Source of the DNA: Psychroflexus sp.
GTDB lineage: Bacteria; Bacteroidota; Bacteroidia; Flavobacteriales; Flavobacteriaceae
Assembly: GCA_003565575.1 (NCBI GenBank)
Contig: PXBV01000373.1
Location: forward strand, 1 to 7,466
Length of the DNA: 7,466 bases
Reading direction: 5' to 3'
Numbering within the stretch: the stretch's first letter is position 1; each line of letters begins with the position of its first letter. Below are positions 1-7,164 of the stretch, piece by piece. Position numbers and translations under genes: made by a program. The notes under the pieces were generated by a model that saw only the letters and a program-made list of their open reading frames with translations, ran no database searches and was not told the DNA's origin.

Positions 1-1865
1 GAAAAATCAAAATCTGAGTTGCCTAAGGTTGAATTTGAATTCCAACTTATTCGATCAATAGCTATAAAATTTTGTCTACCATCTGATAATAAAGGAGAAG
101 CATTTCTTATGGCGATAGTAAAATCTCCTCTAATATCTAAATCTTCAACTTTAAATATATAAATATCATCTTCAAGGTTATTGTTGGTGATGCTTTCTAT
201 TACCTCATCATTTACTAAAAGTTCCGTGACCCTGTTATTTCCGGGAGCGGCATTATTTCGTATTTCTACAGAAAAATCGGTCATACCACCAGAGATAGTG
301 CCAGATTTTGCTCCAATAAACCCACGTCCAAAAGCCATATTCTTTGAACCAGGATTTATTTGACCTATTCTTACATTTCCATTTACAGTCCATTCGATAT
401 CATTATTACCTGTGTAGGTTAAATTTTCTGCCTGATCACCATCATTAGCTGGCAACAATTGAAAATCTTCCACATTATCATATTCTTCTGGTGCTTCAAA
501 ATTTACTAAGGTACTAGCTGTAAAACCCCCATCCTCGGTAGTTGCAGTAATAATTGCGGTACCCATCCCTGTTGATGTTACAAACCCATCTTCATCTACA
601 GTTGCGACGTCTTCATTGTCTGATGACCAGGTTACTGATTTATTGCTAGTAAAGTAAGGCATAACTCTCTGGTGCAGACGAAGAGTTTGATCAACACCTC
701 TAAATGTTATTGTTTCCGGTGTAAGTGTTACTCCCGTTGCATTTACTTCCTCAGAGGTCACGTTGTTGACTGGATAAAAAGTGCCACCTATTGGTGTATT
801 TGTACTTATGTCAAACGGATTATTGTTTTGAAAGCGGGCTGGAATATAAACAAGGTCAGGATCGCTAAAGGTAACTATACCTCCTCTATTATATTCTATA
901 CAATCATTTTTATAAATGGCACTATTAGGTCCTGGGTTGCTATGCTGTACAGACCACGGGCCCATCATTGCTCGCCATCCAACAGCAAGCCCTGCTGGTA
1001 TACGAGATATATTTTGTTCTACCAGATTAGAACCAGCATCTGCATTATGAAAATTAAAGTCTTGTTCTACTTCATTTTTGTACATGACATTGAACTCACT
1101 GTGTTGGCCTTGAATCACAATGTGGCGTAAATTTTTCACTACAGTATTATACATTAGTGTGTATTTACCAGCAAACTGCACATAGCCTCTACCGCCACCA
1201 CCTTTATTCCAGCTTCCATCAATATAACAATCACGGATAGTGAAGTGTCTACTATTCCAAGAAGTTACTGCGTGATGTCCACTATTAAGGATATTGACAT
1301 TATCCAACCAGTTGTTTCTTGAGTTACTATTAAAAGAAACAGTATTGACCATGAAGGTGGGTTTATCATTTGTCATTGAGTAAGGGTTTGGAGTACCGTG
1401 ACTCCCTTGTATGGTAAGATTTTCGATGCCTGCATTTTGAACACCGAAAACAAAAGCTTGTCTTTGTTCATTAGCTGGAGTTGTCATGGTGATATTTAGG
1501 ATGACCCCATCTTTACTTTCTCCAACAATACGGACATTGTCTCGCATTTGGATTTGTGCATCAATATCATAAGTACCATTTTCTAATACTAATTGCCCAC
1601 CTCCTTGACTTTGCACAAACTCCATCGCTGCAATAATACCAGCACTGTTGGTAGCTGAGATGGTTCGCACTACAGGCGACTCAGAACGTAAAGGGATTCC
1701 GCCTTCAACACCTGCTTTTATCCATTCCTGCATTTGTGGATAATCAGGATCAAACTTGCTTTCGTCAAAAGTTACGCCTGGATCTCCTACTCGCTGTGCG
1801 TAAGATTGTGTTGAAGCTAAAAGTAGCAATACAACAACCGATAAAATGTAATTTCTTACCATCAT
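1..1865 (-). CDS. Secreted right-handed beta-helix protein with BIG2 and jelly-roll modules (3' end outside window)
   Basis: This gene has 621 codons in the window; the stop lies beyond the left edge. The start is ATG at 1865, with a second ATG directly after it. Residues 1-23 are a signal peptide (hydrophobic VVLLLLAS, cleavage near SYA|Q). Residues about 65-350 look like a parallel beta-helix: short repeating strands rich in N, G and I, such as NVRIVGE, IENLTIQG, NWLDNVNILNSG and HFTIRDCYIDGS. Residues about 378-456 match a bacterial Ig-like BIG2 domain (VTWSSDNEDVATVDEDGFVT). Residues about 465-610 resemble the jelly-roll-like module common in secreted flavobacterial proteins (NDIEWT, TISGGMTDFSVEI, ending IDRISW). 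A linker begins at STLGNSDFDF, so a T9SS sorting tail probably follows outside the window. Beta-helix folds occur in many polysaccharide lyases and some hydrolases. I do not see the Lys/Arg signature of PL6 and cannot assign a family. A role in cutting the glycan handled by the neighbouring PL8 is inference. Confidence 0.85.
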   Translation of the reverse strand, partial: MMVRNYILSVVVLLLLASTQSYAQRVGDPGVTFDESKFDPDYPQMQEWIKAGVEGGIPLRSESPVVRTISATNSAGIIAAMEFVQSQGGGQLVLENGTYDIDAQIQMRDNVRIVGESKDGVILNITMTTPANEQRQAFVFGVQNAGIENLTIQGSHGTPNPYSMTNDKPTFMVNTVSFNSNSRNNWLDNVNILNSGHHAVTSWNSRHFTIRDCYIDGSWNKGGGGRGYVQFAGKYTLMYNTVVKNLRHIVIQGQHSEFNVMYKNEVEQDFNFHNADAGSNLVEQNISRIPAGLAVGWRAMMGPWSVQHSNPGPNSAIYKNDCIEYNRGGIVTFSDPDLVYIPARFQNNNPFDISTNTPIGGTFYPVNNVTSEEVNATGVTLTPETITFRGVDQTLRLHQRVMPYFTSNKSVTWSSDNEDVATVDEDGFVTSTGMGTAIITATTEDGGFTASTLVNFEAPEEYDNVEDFQLLPANDGDQAENLTYTGNNDIEWTVNGNVRIGQINPGSKNMAFGRGFIGAKSGTISGGMTDFSVEIRNNAAPGNNRVTELLVNDEVIESITNNNLEDDIYIFKVEDLDIRGDFTIAIRNASPLLSDGRQNFIAIDRISWNSNSTLGNSDFDF

Positions 1866-1890
1866 AATCAATTTTAAATTAAATAATTGT

Positions 1891-1898
1891 CAAAACTA
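1891..1898 (-). promoter_or_regulatory. Possible Bacteroidota -7 box for the beta-helix gene
   Basis: Read on the minus strand this is TAGTTTTG, an exact fit to the Bacteroidota -7 consensus TAnnTTTG. It lies 25 bases before the ATG at 1865. No convincing TTTG or TTG -33 element is found 17-23 bases further upstream, and such an octamer is frequent in AT-rich DNA, so the call is weak. Confidence 0.3.
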
Positions 1899-2166
1899 AA
1901 TTTGACTTTTTGTTGAACTTTATAGAAACTCATTATTGACTTTACTAATGAATTATTACTGATATTTAATTTTCCAATATTTATTTTCCGTCAAACGAAT
2001 AGGAAGGAACTTTCTAATAGTCACTTAAACGTTTTAGTCTTCAATAATTCAGTTACACAATGGATGTAAATTTAGTTTAAAAGCTTCTTAAGTGTGGCTT
2101 GATAAGTTGTAGGTGTAGGGTAAAAATGTTGTATTTCCTATTCCGCACGTAAAATATTCAAGTTTT

Positions 2167-2211
2167 AGGTTATTTTTTAACCTTGCTTCTGTTTAGGTTT
2201 TCACAAAAACC
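2167..2211 (-). terminator. Two small tandem hairpins downstream of the PL8 gene, weak terminator candidate
   Basis: The first hairpin met by the PL8 transcript pairs GGTTTT (2196-2201) with AAAACC (2206-2211) around a 4-base loop. The second pairs AGGTTA (2167-2172) with TAACCT (2178-2183) around a 5-base loop. Both stems are only 6 bp. Neither is followed by a run of U on the minus strand, so termination here would be inefficient or factor-dependent. Confidence 0.3.
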
Positions 2212-2232
2212 AATTATAAAACTCTAAAAAAT

Positions 2233-4368
2233 TCACTTGCTTTTAGGAGTGTTTTCGTTTATAGTGAATTTTACTGTAGATCCCTTTTCAGCTTCCGATA
2301 AGGGCATCGCAGCTTTTATTTTTCTGGTTGGTGTTATCTTATTAGATTCTAGTGTTATTTCAATTTCTGAATTTTTTTCAGCAGGATCTGAGATGAATAG
2401 TTCTACATTGGAAGTACTTAGATTTTTTAATATAAGCGCGCTTGGTTTGCTTACACCTAATTTTATTCCGTCTAAATCGACATTTTTAGCTTTATGGAAA
2501 ATTACCTGAATCATATCCAAGTCATGATGTTTTACTGCCTGAATGTCTTTAGAATTTTCTAATATTTTTATTCTATTCATATCATAACTTTCCATTTCGG
2601 TAACAGTTACTTTACCGGGAGTAAGTATATAGGAATAAGTATCATCTTCTGGAGTTATCCCATGGTCAAACCATAATTTAAAAACTTCTTTGCTCAATAG
2701 GTCTGATGAGGCACCTCGTTTAATTTTTGATCGAGCCCCTGTTTGTTTAAGTGTAGTTAATCTTATTTTTTCTTGATTAGGAAAAAAATAGCCTACGCTA
2801 TCATGTAAAATCCATTTCACACCATCTTCATAAGTATAATCTCCTTTAGCTAATAAAAATGACGAATTGATTTCTGCTACATGAACTTCTCCATCTAAGA
2901 GTGACTGATTCACAGTTGTAGAAATGCGTTCGCTTTCAGTTGAAGAAATCCCTGTGCCTAAAGCCACAATTTCTTCATCAAACATAAACCAAGTCTTTTT
3001 AGCTTGTGTTCCAAAGTCATTCATATCAAAAACTTGAGCCCCATAGGTGCCGTCTGAAACAGCTCCAGAAAAAGTTGAAGTTCCATTATATCCCCAGTTC
3101 TTTCGAGGTTCTAATTTTGGGACATCATATTCTGGAGTAGTTGTGCCTGGAATTTTGTTCCATTCCCAAACAGGAAAAATTTCAAAATATTCATTTCCAT
3201 TCACCAAAATATTGGTAGCACCTTCAGATAAAAATTGACCTTGAATATTTTCACCATTTCCCATTTCTGTTTTTTTAACTCTATAATTATTGGCTAGTAC
3301 AGTAAATTTATAATCGGGTCTACTGTGAGAGGTAAATAAGGCTCTATGATAATATGTACTATAAGGATTTGATTCAGTAGTTGGGCTTGTAACACCTTCT
3401 GCTCTATCTCTTATCTCTTCATATATAGAAGTATGAGTAGGGTTTATTTTGATAGCATCGGTATAAATTTTTCCGTCTTTTTTTACAGAATTTGGGCTTA
3501 TAATTTTTCTTCCAACACTGCTAAAACTTACATATTGGCCCCGTCTTACCGTAGTAAGACTACCTAGCAAAAAGTGGGAGTAATTCTCAAAATTTGGATG
3601 GCCTGCAAATTCATATGGTGAGCTAATCAAAGGAACGGCCACATTATTTAAAGCATCTACCAAATCTTTCCCATAATTCATAGGGAGAAACATAGGGCCA
3701 TGTTGGTAAAAACTATAATCAGGTTGAATACCTTCTGAAGTGGTAATTTTGAAGGTAGAATATACGTCATTAACAGCGGTTTCAACTGCCTCTGCATTAT
3801 CTTTTAATAAGCCTACATATACTCGCCATATACTAATGTCTATTTTATTTGCGCCAGTAAAATTTGATGGTTTAGGTTTGATGTCTTCCAGTCTAGCTAG
3901 TATTTGGTCTTCTAGTTGTGTTGGGATGTGTTGATCTCCAGCCCTCATGAAAATCAAAATTCTACATAAGGAACGTGGGACTAGGATTTGTCTTATCCAC
4001 CAATTCATATTATGGGGATTTTTATCATAAAAAAACTGCAATCCATTTACAATGGCTTGATGAATTTTTTGGTCTTTGTAGTAAATACTCAGTGGATCAG
4101 TATAGGCCATTGAGAAATTGTAAAGACGGTTCAAATGTTCTCTTGGTTGCCATTTCCCTGTTACTGCTGTATAGTTTAGGTCTGGCCAATATCCGTTATT
4201 AATTTGCATACTTTCCAAGTCGGAAGCTATTTGGATGTCATTTTGTGAAATTCTGAGGTAATCCTGAAACTCAGATAACATGTCATCATGGGAGACTTGA
4301 GCTGTTGTGTAACTGCCCATTAAAATTATTATTATAAATGCAATTTTTGCAGTGGCTGGTTTTAACAT
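2233..4368 (-). CDS. Family PL8 polysaccharide lyase, chondroitin AC lyase-like
   Basis: This 711-residue enzyme is predicted to cleave uronic-acid-containing polysaccharide by beta-elimination, leaving a 4,5-unsaturated uronate. Residues 1-23 are a signal peptide (cleavage near TTA|Q). An alpha/alpha-toroid domain covers about 25-350, a central beta-sandwich about 365-600, and a C-terminal beta domain about 610-705. Length and order match Pedobacter chondroitin AC lyase (about 700 residues). Compared from memory with that enzyme, the catalytic residues Asn174 (GANK), His223 (QHG), Tyr232 (nine residues after the His, as expected), Arg287 and Glu373 (NGEN) are present. So are the substrate-stacking aromatics Trp123-Trp124 (NWW) and Trp425. 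The second active-site arginine of the RGxSRP-type segment appears to be Ser291 (GRKIISP). There is no T9SS tail or lipobox, so a periplasmic location is likely. The stop TGA is followed by a long gap. Chondroitin/hyaluronan is the likeliest substrate class, but xanthan-like or other uronate polymers are not excluded. Start is ATG at 4368, the codon that opens the signal peptide. Confidence 0.93.
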   Translation of the reverse strand: MLKPATAKIAFIIIILMGSYTTAQVSHDDMLSEFQDYLRISQNDIQIASDLESMQINNGYWPDLNYTAVTGKWQPREHLNRLYNFSMAYTDPLSIYYKDQKIHQAIVNGLQFFYDKNPHNMNWWIRQILVPRSLCRILIFMRAGDQHIPTQLEDQILARLEDIKPKPSNFTGANKIDISIWRVYVGLLKDNAEAVETAVNDVYSTFKITTSEGIQPDYSFYQHGPMFLPMNYGKDLVDALNNVAVPLISSPYEFAGHPNFENYSHFLLGSLTTVRRGQYVSFSSVGRKIISPNSVKKDGKIYTDAIKINPTHTSIYEEIRDRAEGVTSPTTESNPYSTYYHRALFTSHSRPDYKFTVLANNYRVKKTEMGNGENIQGQFLSEGATNILVNGNEYFEIFPVWEWNKIPGTTTPEYDVPKLEPRKNWGYNGTSTFSGAVSDGTYGAQVFDMNDFGTQAKKTWFMFDEEIVALGTGISSTESERISTTVNQSLLDGEVHVAEINSSFLLAKGDYTYEDGVKWILHDSVGYFFPNQEKIRLTTLKQTGARSKIKRGASSDLLSKEVFKLWFDHGITPEDDTYSYILTPGKVTVTEMESYDMNRIKILENSKDIQAVKHHDLDMIQVIFHKAKNVDLDGIKLGVSKPSALILKNLSTSNVELFISDPAEKNSEIEITLESNKITPTRKIKAAMPLSEAEKGSTVKFTINENTPKSK

Positions 4369-4692
4369 TCTATTAAAATCATGTTCGTATAAATGCCAAA
4401 TTAATCAGATAAATATTAGGAAAGGGAGTCAAAAGTAGTAGACTGAGCATAATAATGTTTCACTTATTACTTTTTTAGTTCATATAGCTGTACTTTTAAA
4501 ACTTTTGATCAATTAATATTTAGTTATTTCTACACGGAAGGTTACTCAAAAACTGTTTGTTTGCTTAGGTGGTTTTTCCATTTTTAAAGCTCCTACAACA
4601 ATTTTATACCTTAAATGTAACATATGGTATCAATGATTTTGCATAAACTTAGATACATTTATTAAAATTTATTAATATAAAACCTAAAAACT
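4369..4692. other. Divergent intergenic region between the PL8 and LamG genes
   Basis: These 324 AT-rich bases must carry promoters for both the leftward lyase gene and the rightward LamG gene. Visible elements are TACTTTTG on the minus strand at 4430-4437, a TTAATTTG octamer on the minus strand at 4397-4404, a short palindrome TTGATCAA at 4505-4512, and GTATCAATGAT at 4627-4637, which recurs upstream of the GH105 gene. No exact TAnnTTTG was found on the plus strand for the LamG gene. I see no gene here. Confidence 0.6.
4430..4437 (-). promoter_or_regulatory. Possible -7 box for the PL8 gene
   Basis: The minus strand reads TACTTTTG, an exact TAnnTTTG match, 61 bases before the lyase ATG. No clear TTG -33 partner lies at the usual distance. 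The same TTTG could instead serve as a -33 element for the TTAATTTG octamer at 4397-4404, although the 25-base spacing is longer than the usual 17-23. Confidence 0.25.
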
Positions 4693-5649
4693 ATGATTTC
4701 AAAATTTACATTACCAAGAATTCTTATTCTTATTTTATTTACCTGTTTTTCCATTCAATTTTCTAATGCTCAGGTTCAGATAGCTCATTACAAATTCGAT
4801 AACTCCCTAGCCGATGAAACTGGGAATTGGGATTTAATCGATGGCACTTTCTTCGGCCCAACGTTTGAAGAAGGTTTTGATGGAACCCCTAATGGAGCAG
4901 TATCAGGATTTAGCGATACTGATTTTTTACAAACGGAAGACGTTTTTCCTATTTCAGGAAACGAATCTAGAACTATGAGCGTTTGGGTTAGATTAGACGG
5001 AGATGCTTTTAATGCTATTTTAGGTCTTGGTACCAATGTACAAAGTCCTCCACTTAGACGATGGACATTTGCGGTAAATCCAAATGGATTTAATCGAATA
5101 GAAGTTCAAGGTGGTGGTTTTATTAATGAAGACGCTGGTGAAATTAGTATAGGAGTATGGACTCATTTAGCGGTTACATATGATGCTGACACTGGTCTTA
5201 CTCAATTATACCAAAATGGAGAACCAGGGAGTTCAGGTACGTTTTCTGGCCCATTAGATACAGCGCCTTCTGTGCTTAGAGTAGGTAATGATCATCAATT
5301 AATTTCTCCTGATCGAGGTTTTCAAGGTGCACTTGATGACATGCGAATATTTGCTGGAGCGCTATCTGATGCAGAAGTTAAAGAAATTTATGACAATTCT
5401 TTACTTAGTGTGAATCAGGTTTCTACTGTTGAATCTTTCTCAGCTTATCCTAATCCTGTAGAGAATAGGTTATACTTCTCCAGTAATGAGATAAGTGATG
5501 TAGAAGTTTACAATTTACTTGGAGCTAAAGTATTAACTCAAAAAGTAAATAATGGCGTAGATACATCTTCATTAGATAAAGGTGTTTATTTAGTGAACTG
5601 TTTCAATGCACAAGGTTTGAAACTTAAAACTATTAAAATTTTAAAATAG
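4693..5649 (+). CDS. Small secreted LamG (concanavalin A-like) protein with T9SS sorting domain
   Basis: This 318-residue protein starts at ATG 4693, the first codon of a clear signal peptide (residues 1-26, hydrophobic ILILILF, cleavage SNA|Q). Residues 27-235 form a LamG/concanavalin A-like lectin domain. It opens with AHYKFDNSLADETG, carries the central strand MSVWVRLDG and the segment WTHLAVTYD, and ends with the closing strand GALDDMRIFAGALSDAEVKEIY, all hallmarks of this family. Residues about 248-318 are a type A T9SS sorting tail (AYPNPVENRLYF, then VEVYNLLGAKV, DKGVYLV and a basic LKTIKILK end). There is no catalytic module, and the classic GH16 E-x-D-x-x-E motif is not visible. It is therefore likely exported across the outer membrane and attached to the surface or released. 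Glycan binding is inference from fold and neighbourhood. It is transcribed away from the PL8 gene and ends in a strong terminator, so it is a single-gene unit on this strand. Confidence 0.9.
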   Translation: MISKFTLPRILILILFTCFSIQFSNAQVQIAHYKFDNSLADETGNWDLIDGTFFGPTFEEGFDGTPNGAVSGFSDTDFLQTEDVFPISGNESRTMSVWVRLDGDAFNAILGLGTNVQSPPLRRWTFAVNPNGFNRIEVQGGGFINEDAGEISIGVWTHLAVTYDADTGLTQLYQNGEPGSSGTFSGPLDTAPSVLRVGNDHQLISPDRGFQGALDDMRIFAGALSDAEVKEIYDNSLLSVNQVSTVESFSAYPNPVENRLYFSSNEISDVEVYNLLGAKVLTQKVNNGVDTSSLDKGVYLVNCFNAQGLKLKTIKILK

Positions 5650-5673
5650 AAGTTTTTATCTAGATTAAAACAG

Positions 5674-5705
5674 AAAACCATCTCATTTATTGAGATGGTT
5701 TTTTT
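5674..5705 (+). terminator. Intrinsic terminator of the LamG gene, possibly bidirectional
   Basis: A perfect 12-bp stem pairs AAAACCATCTCA (5674-5685) with TGAGATGGTTTT (5691-5702) around the loop TTTAT. It is followed immediately by T residues to 5705, 25 bases after the LamG stop codon. On the minus strand the stem is followed by TTTTCTGTTTTAAT. It may therefore also stop transcripts arriving from the convergent GH105 gene, whose stop codon is about 125 bases away. Confidence 0.93.
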
Positions 5706-5828
5706 GTATTTGATTTAATTTGATAGTTTTTAGCGCTTTCCGATTCTGGATATTATGGTTATCTAACAGCCAGGCACTTGTCTAATTTCTTTAATTGAGG
5801 GATCGTATCAAAAACTTAGAGAAGAAGC

Positions 5829-7037
5829 CTAGTTTTTTGATGAATTTTCACGCTCTATAATCTCAAACATTTCTTTAGCACATAAAAGGAAAGCCCCGGT
5901 ACCATATTCCATGGTGTCATCAGCTTTTACAGAAGCCGGGTCTGCCCCAACACGTTGTACATAACCAATTTTTCCATCGGGTTGAATGCACGCAACAAGC
6001 CCTTCCCATGCTTTTTCAATATGTGGCCAGTACCTGTCGTGATCAAGGATTTTATGGTTAATACCCCATGCCATTGCATAAGTAAAAAAAGCACTTGCGC
6101 TAAATTCCTTTTCTGGATATTGATCATAATCCAATAAACTAGCTCGCCACATTCCATCATCGCCTTGAAGAGAGGCTATTTTTTCCATCATCTCTTCAAA
6201 CAGTTGCTTGTAGCGAGACCTGTGATGATAATCACCAGGGAGGTAGGTTAATATATCCGTTAAACCACCAACAACCCATCCGTTGCCTCTACCCCAAAAT
6301 ATTTTTTTGCCATTCTCAGTTTTCAACCCATTTCCATCCTTATCCCAGATAAATCTGCCATCTCGATAAAATAAACTATCTTTTTTGGAATACAAATGAT
6401 CGTAGGTATCCCAGAAGCGAATGTCCATTTCATGAAGGTACTTTCGTTTACCTGTAGCAGTATATAATTTCAGCCATGCAGGAGGAGCCATAAATAGCGC
6501 ATCGCACCATGACCAATTGTTTTCTCCATCCCAACCAAATTCTGGTCCTCTTCTGGGGTCTGCTATTATTCCGTCAATTCGATTAAACATATCGTCTAGG
6601 ATAGTGTCGTTCCGTGTTTTGAGGTATAAATCGGTATACACACGCCCAATAGCAAACTCATCTGCATGTCTTGGTCTCTCGCCTAATTTAAAATCCACAC
6701 CTTCAGCTAAATCATATACGTAATCAAAAATCTCTTCATCTGCTGTTACATCATAATAAGCCATCATGCCCGAAAGAAAAGTGGCCCGAACCCAATTATG
6801 TGTGGTTAATGGCTCAATAGTACCATTAGGAAGAACCATAACATGCTCTAAATTATCAATTTGCCATTGAGAAGTAAGCTCCATCAGGCTTAATATCCCC
6901 TTTTCCGAAAAAGGATCCACTTTATCTAGGTTTATGACTTCACCCATTTTTTCTTCCTTTTTTTTCTTCATACACGAAGTAGCCGAAAGGACTACGACTA
7001 AGGATAGCGCTACTAATTTTAAAAGTCTGTTAATCAT
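5829..7037 (-). CDS. GH105 unsaturated uronyl hydrolase, predicted lipoprotein
   Basis: This enzyme removes the 4,5-unsaturated uronic acid that a lyase leaves at the non-reducing end of oligosaccharides, by hydrating its double bond. I place the start at ATG 7037 (402 residues) rather than the in-frame GTG at 7043, because the ATG directly opens a typical signal peptide. The signal ends at a lipobox-like SATSC with Cys22 as the lipidated residue. The next residues are MKKKKEEK, so I see no acidic outer-surface export signal and favour the periplasmic side. The rest is an (alpha/alpha)6 barrel with GH105 signatures: HADEFAIG with Asp126, WCDALFMAPP with Asp179 (the expected catalytic pair, 53 apart), WGRGNGW at 248-254, and EYGTGAFLL near the end. 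Length is normal for the family. Family members act on rhamnogalacturonan, ulvan or glucuronate-capped fragments, so it fits as the step after PL8 cleavage. GH88 is the alternative family, but the WGRGNGW and GTGAFLL segments favour GH105. Confidence 0.93.
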   Translation of the reverse strand: MINRLLKLVALSLVVVLSATSCMKKKKEEKMGEVINLDKVDPFSEKGILSLMELTSQWQIDNLEHVMVLPNGTIEPLTTHNWVRATFLSGMMAYYDVTADEEIFDYVYDLAEGVDFKLGERPRHADEFAIGRVYTDLYLKTRNDTILDDMFNRIDGIIADPRRGPEFGWDGENNWSWCDALFMAPPAWLKLYTATGKRKYLHEMDIRFWDTYDHLYSKKDSLFYRDGRFIWDKDGNGLKTENGKKIFWGRGNGWVVGGLTDILTYLPGDYHHRSRYKQLFEEMMEKIASLQGDDGMWRASLLDYDQYPEKEFSASAFFTYAMAWGINHKILDHDRYWPHIEKAWEGLVACIQPDGKIGYVQRVGADPASVKADDTMEYGTGAFLLCAKEMFEIIERENSSKN

Positions 7038-7101
7038 ATTCACTGTAATTTAATTTACAAATTAATTTTATAATCTATGTGTGTTCTCATCAATTAGAAA
7101 G

Positions 7102-7127
7102 TATCAATGATGTAAATACCATTGATA
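7102..7127. repeat. Inverted repeat upstream of the GH105 gene
   Basis: TATCAATG (7102-7109) and CATTGATA (7120-7127) form a perfect 8-bp dyad around a 10-base spacer, in the 127-base gap between two minus-strand genes. It could be a regulator-binding site for the GH105 gene or a weak hairpin behind the upstream gene. No U-run follows on the minus strand, which argues against an intrinsic terminator. Confidence 0.4.
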
Positions 7128-7164
7128 ACAGTAGAACTTTTTATAATTGGTACATCCAAATGTT

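Larger units (their letters stand above)
1866..2232. other. Intergenic gap between the PL8 and beta-helix genes
   Basis: This is 367 bases of AT-rich sequence between two minus-strand genes, with no open reading frame worth calling. It holds two small hairpins just behind the PL8 stop codon (2167-2211) and a candidate -7 box at 1891-1898. Its length argues that the beta-helix gene has its own promoter rather than being tightly co-transcribed with the lyase gene. I see no RNA gene or repeat array in it. Confidence 0.6.

Noticed and set aside
181..363. Short plus-strand open frame of 60 codons
   Set aside because: It lies wholly antisense to the jelly-roll module of the beta-helix gene and shows no protein-like features.
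672..1130. Plus-strand open frame of 152 codons
   Set aside because: It is antisense to the beta-helix gene, rich in Cys, Tyr and Ile without domain character, and has no plausible start context; the minus strand frame is clearly the coding one.
2237..4202. Several plus-strand open frames (2237-2509, 3047-3238, 3740-3934, 3975-4202)
   Set aside because: All are antisense to the complete PL8 gene, whose catalytic motifs confirm the minus-strand frame.
4505..4512. Palindrome TTGATCAA
   Set aside because: Only 8 bp, not extendable, and without a second copy in a comparable position; expected by chance in AT-rich DNA.
4788..5036. Minus-strand open frame of 82 codons
   Set aside because: It is antisense to the LamG domain and has no signal, motif or upstream leader.
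5809..5839. Imperfect hairpin overlapping the GH105 stop codon
   Set aside because: The TCAAAAACT-type stem has a bulge and is not followed by a T-run on the minus strand, so it is not a convincing terminator; the bidirectional hairpin at 5674-5705 is better.
5927..6723. Open frames at 5927-6160 (minus), 5955-6137 (plus) and 6517-6723 (plus)
   Set aside because: These are alternative-frame shadows of the GH105 gene, which carries full family motifs in its own frame.
7038..7043. GTG at 7043 as the GH105 start
   Set aside because: It would add only two residues before the ATG at 7037, which itself opens a normal lipoprotein signal peptide; GTG starts are uncommon in Bacteroidota.
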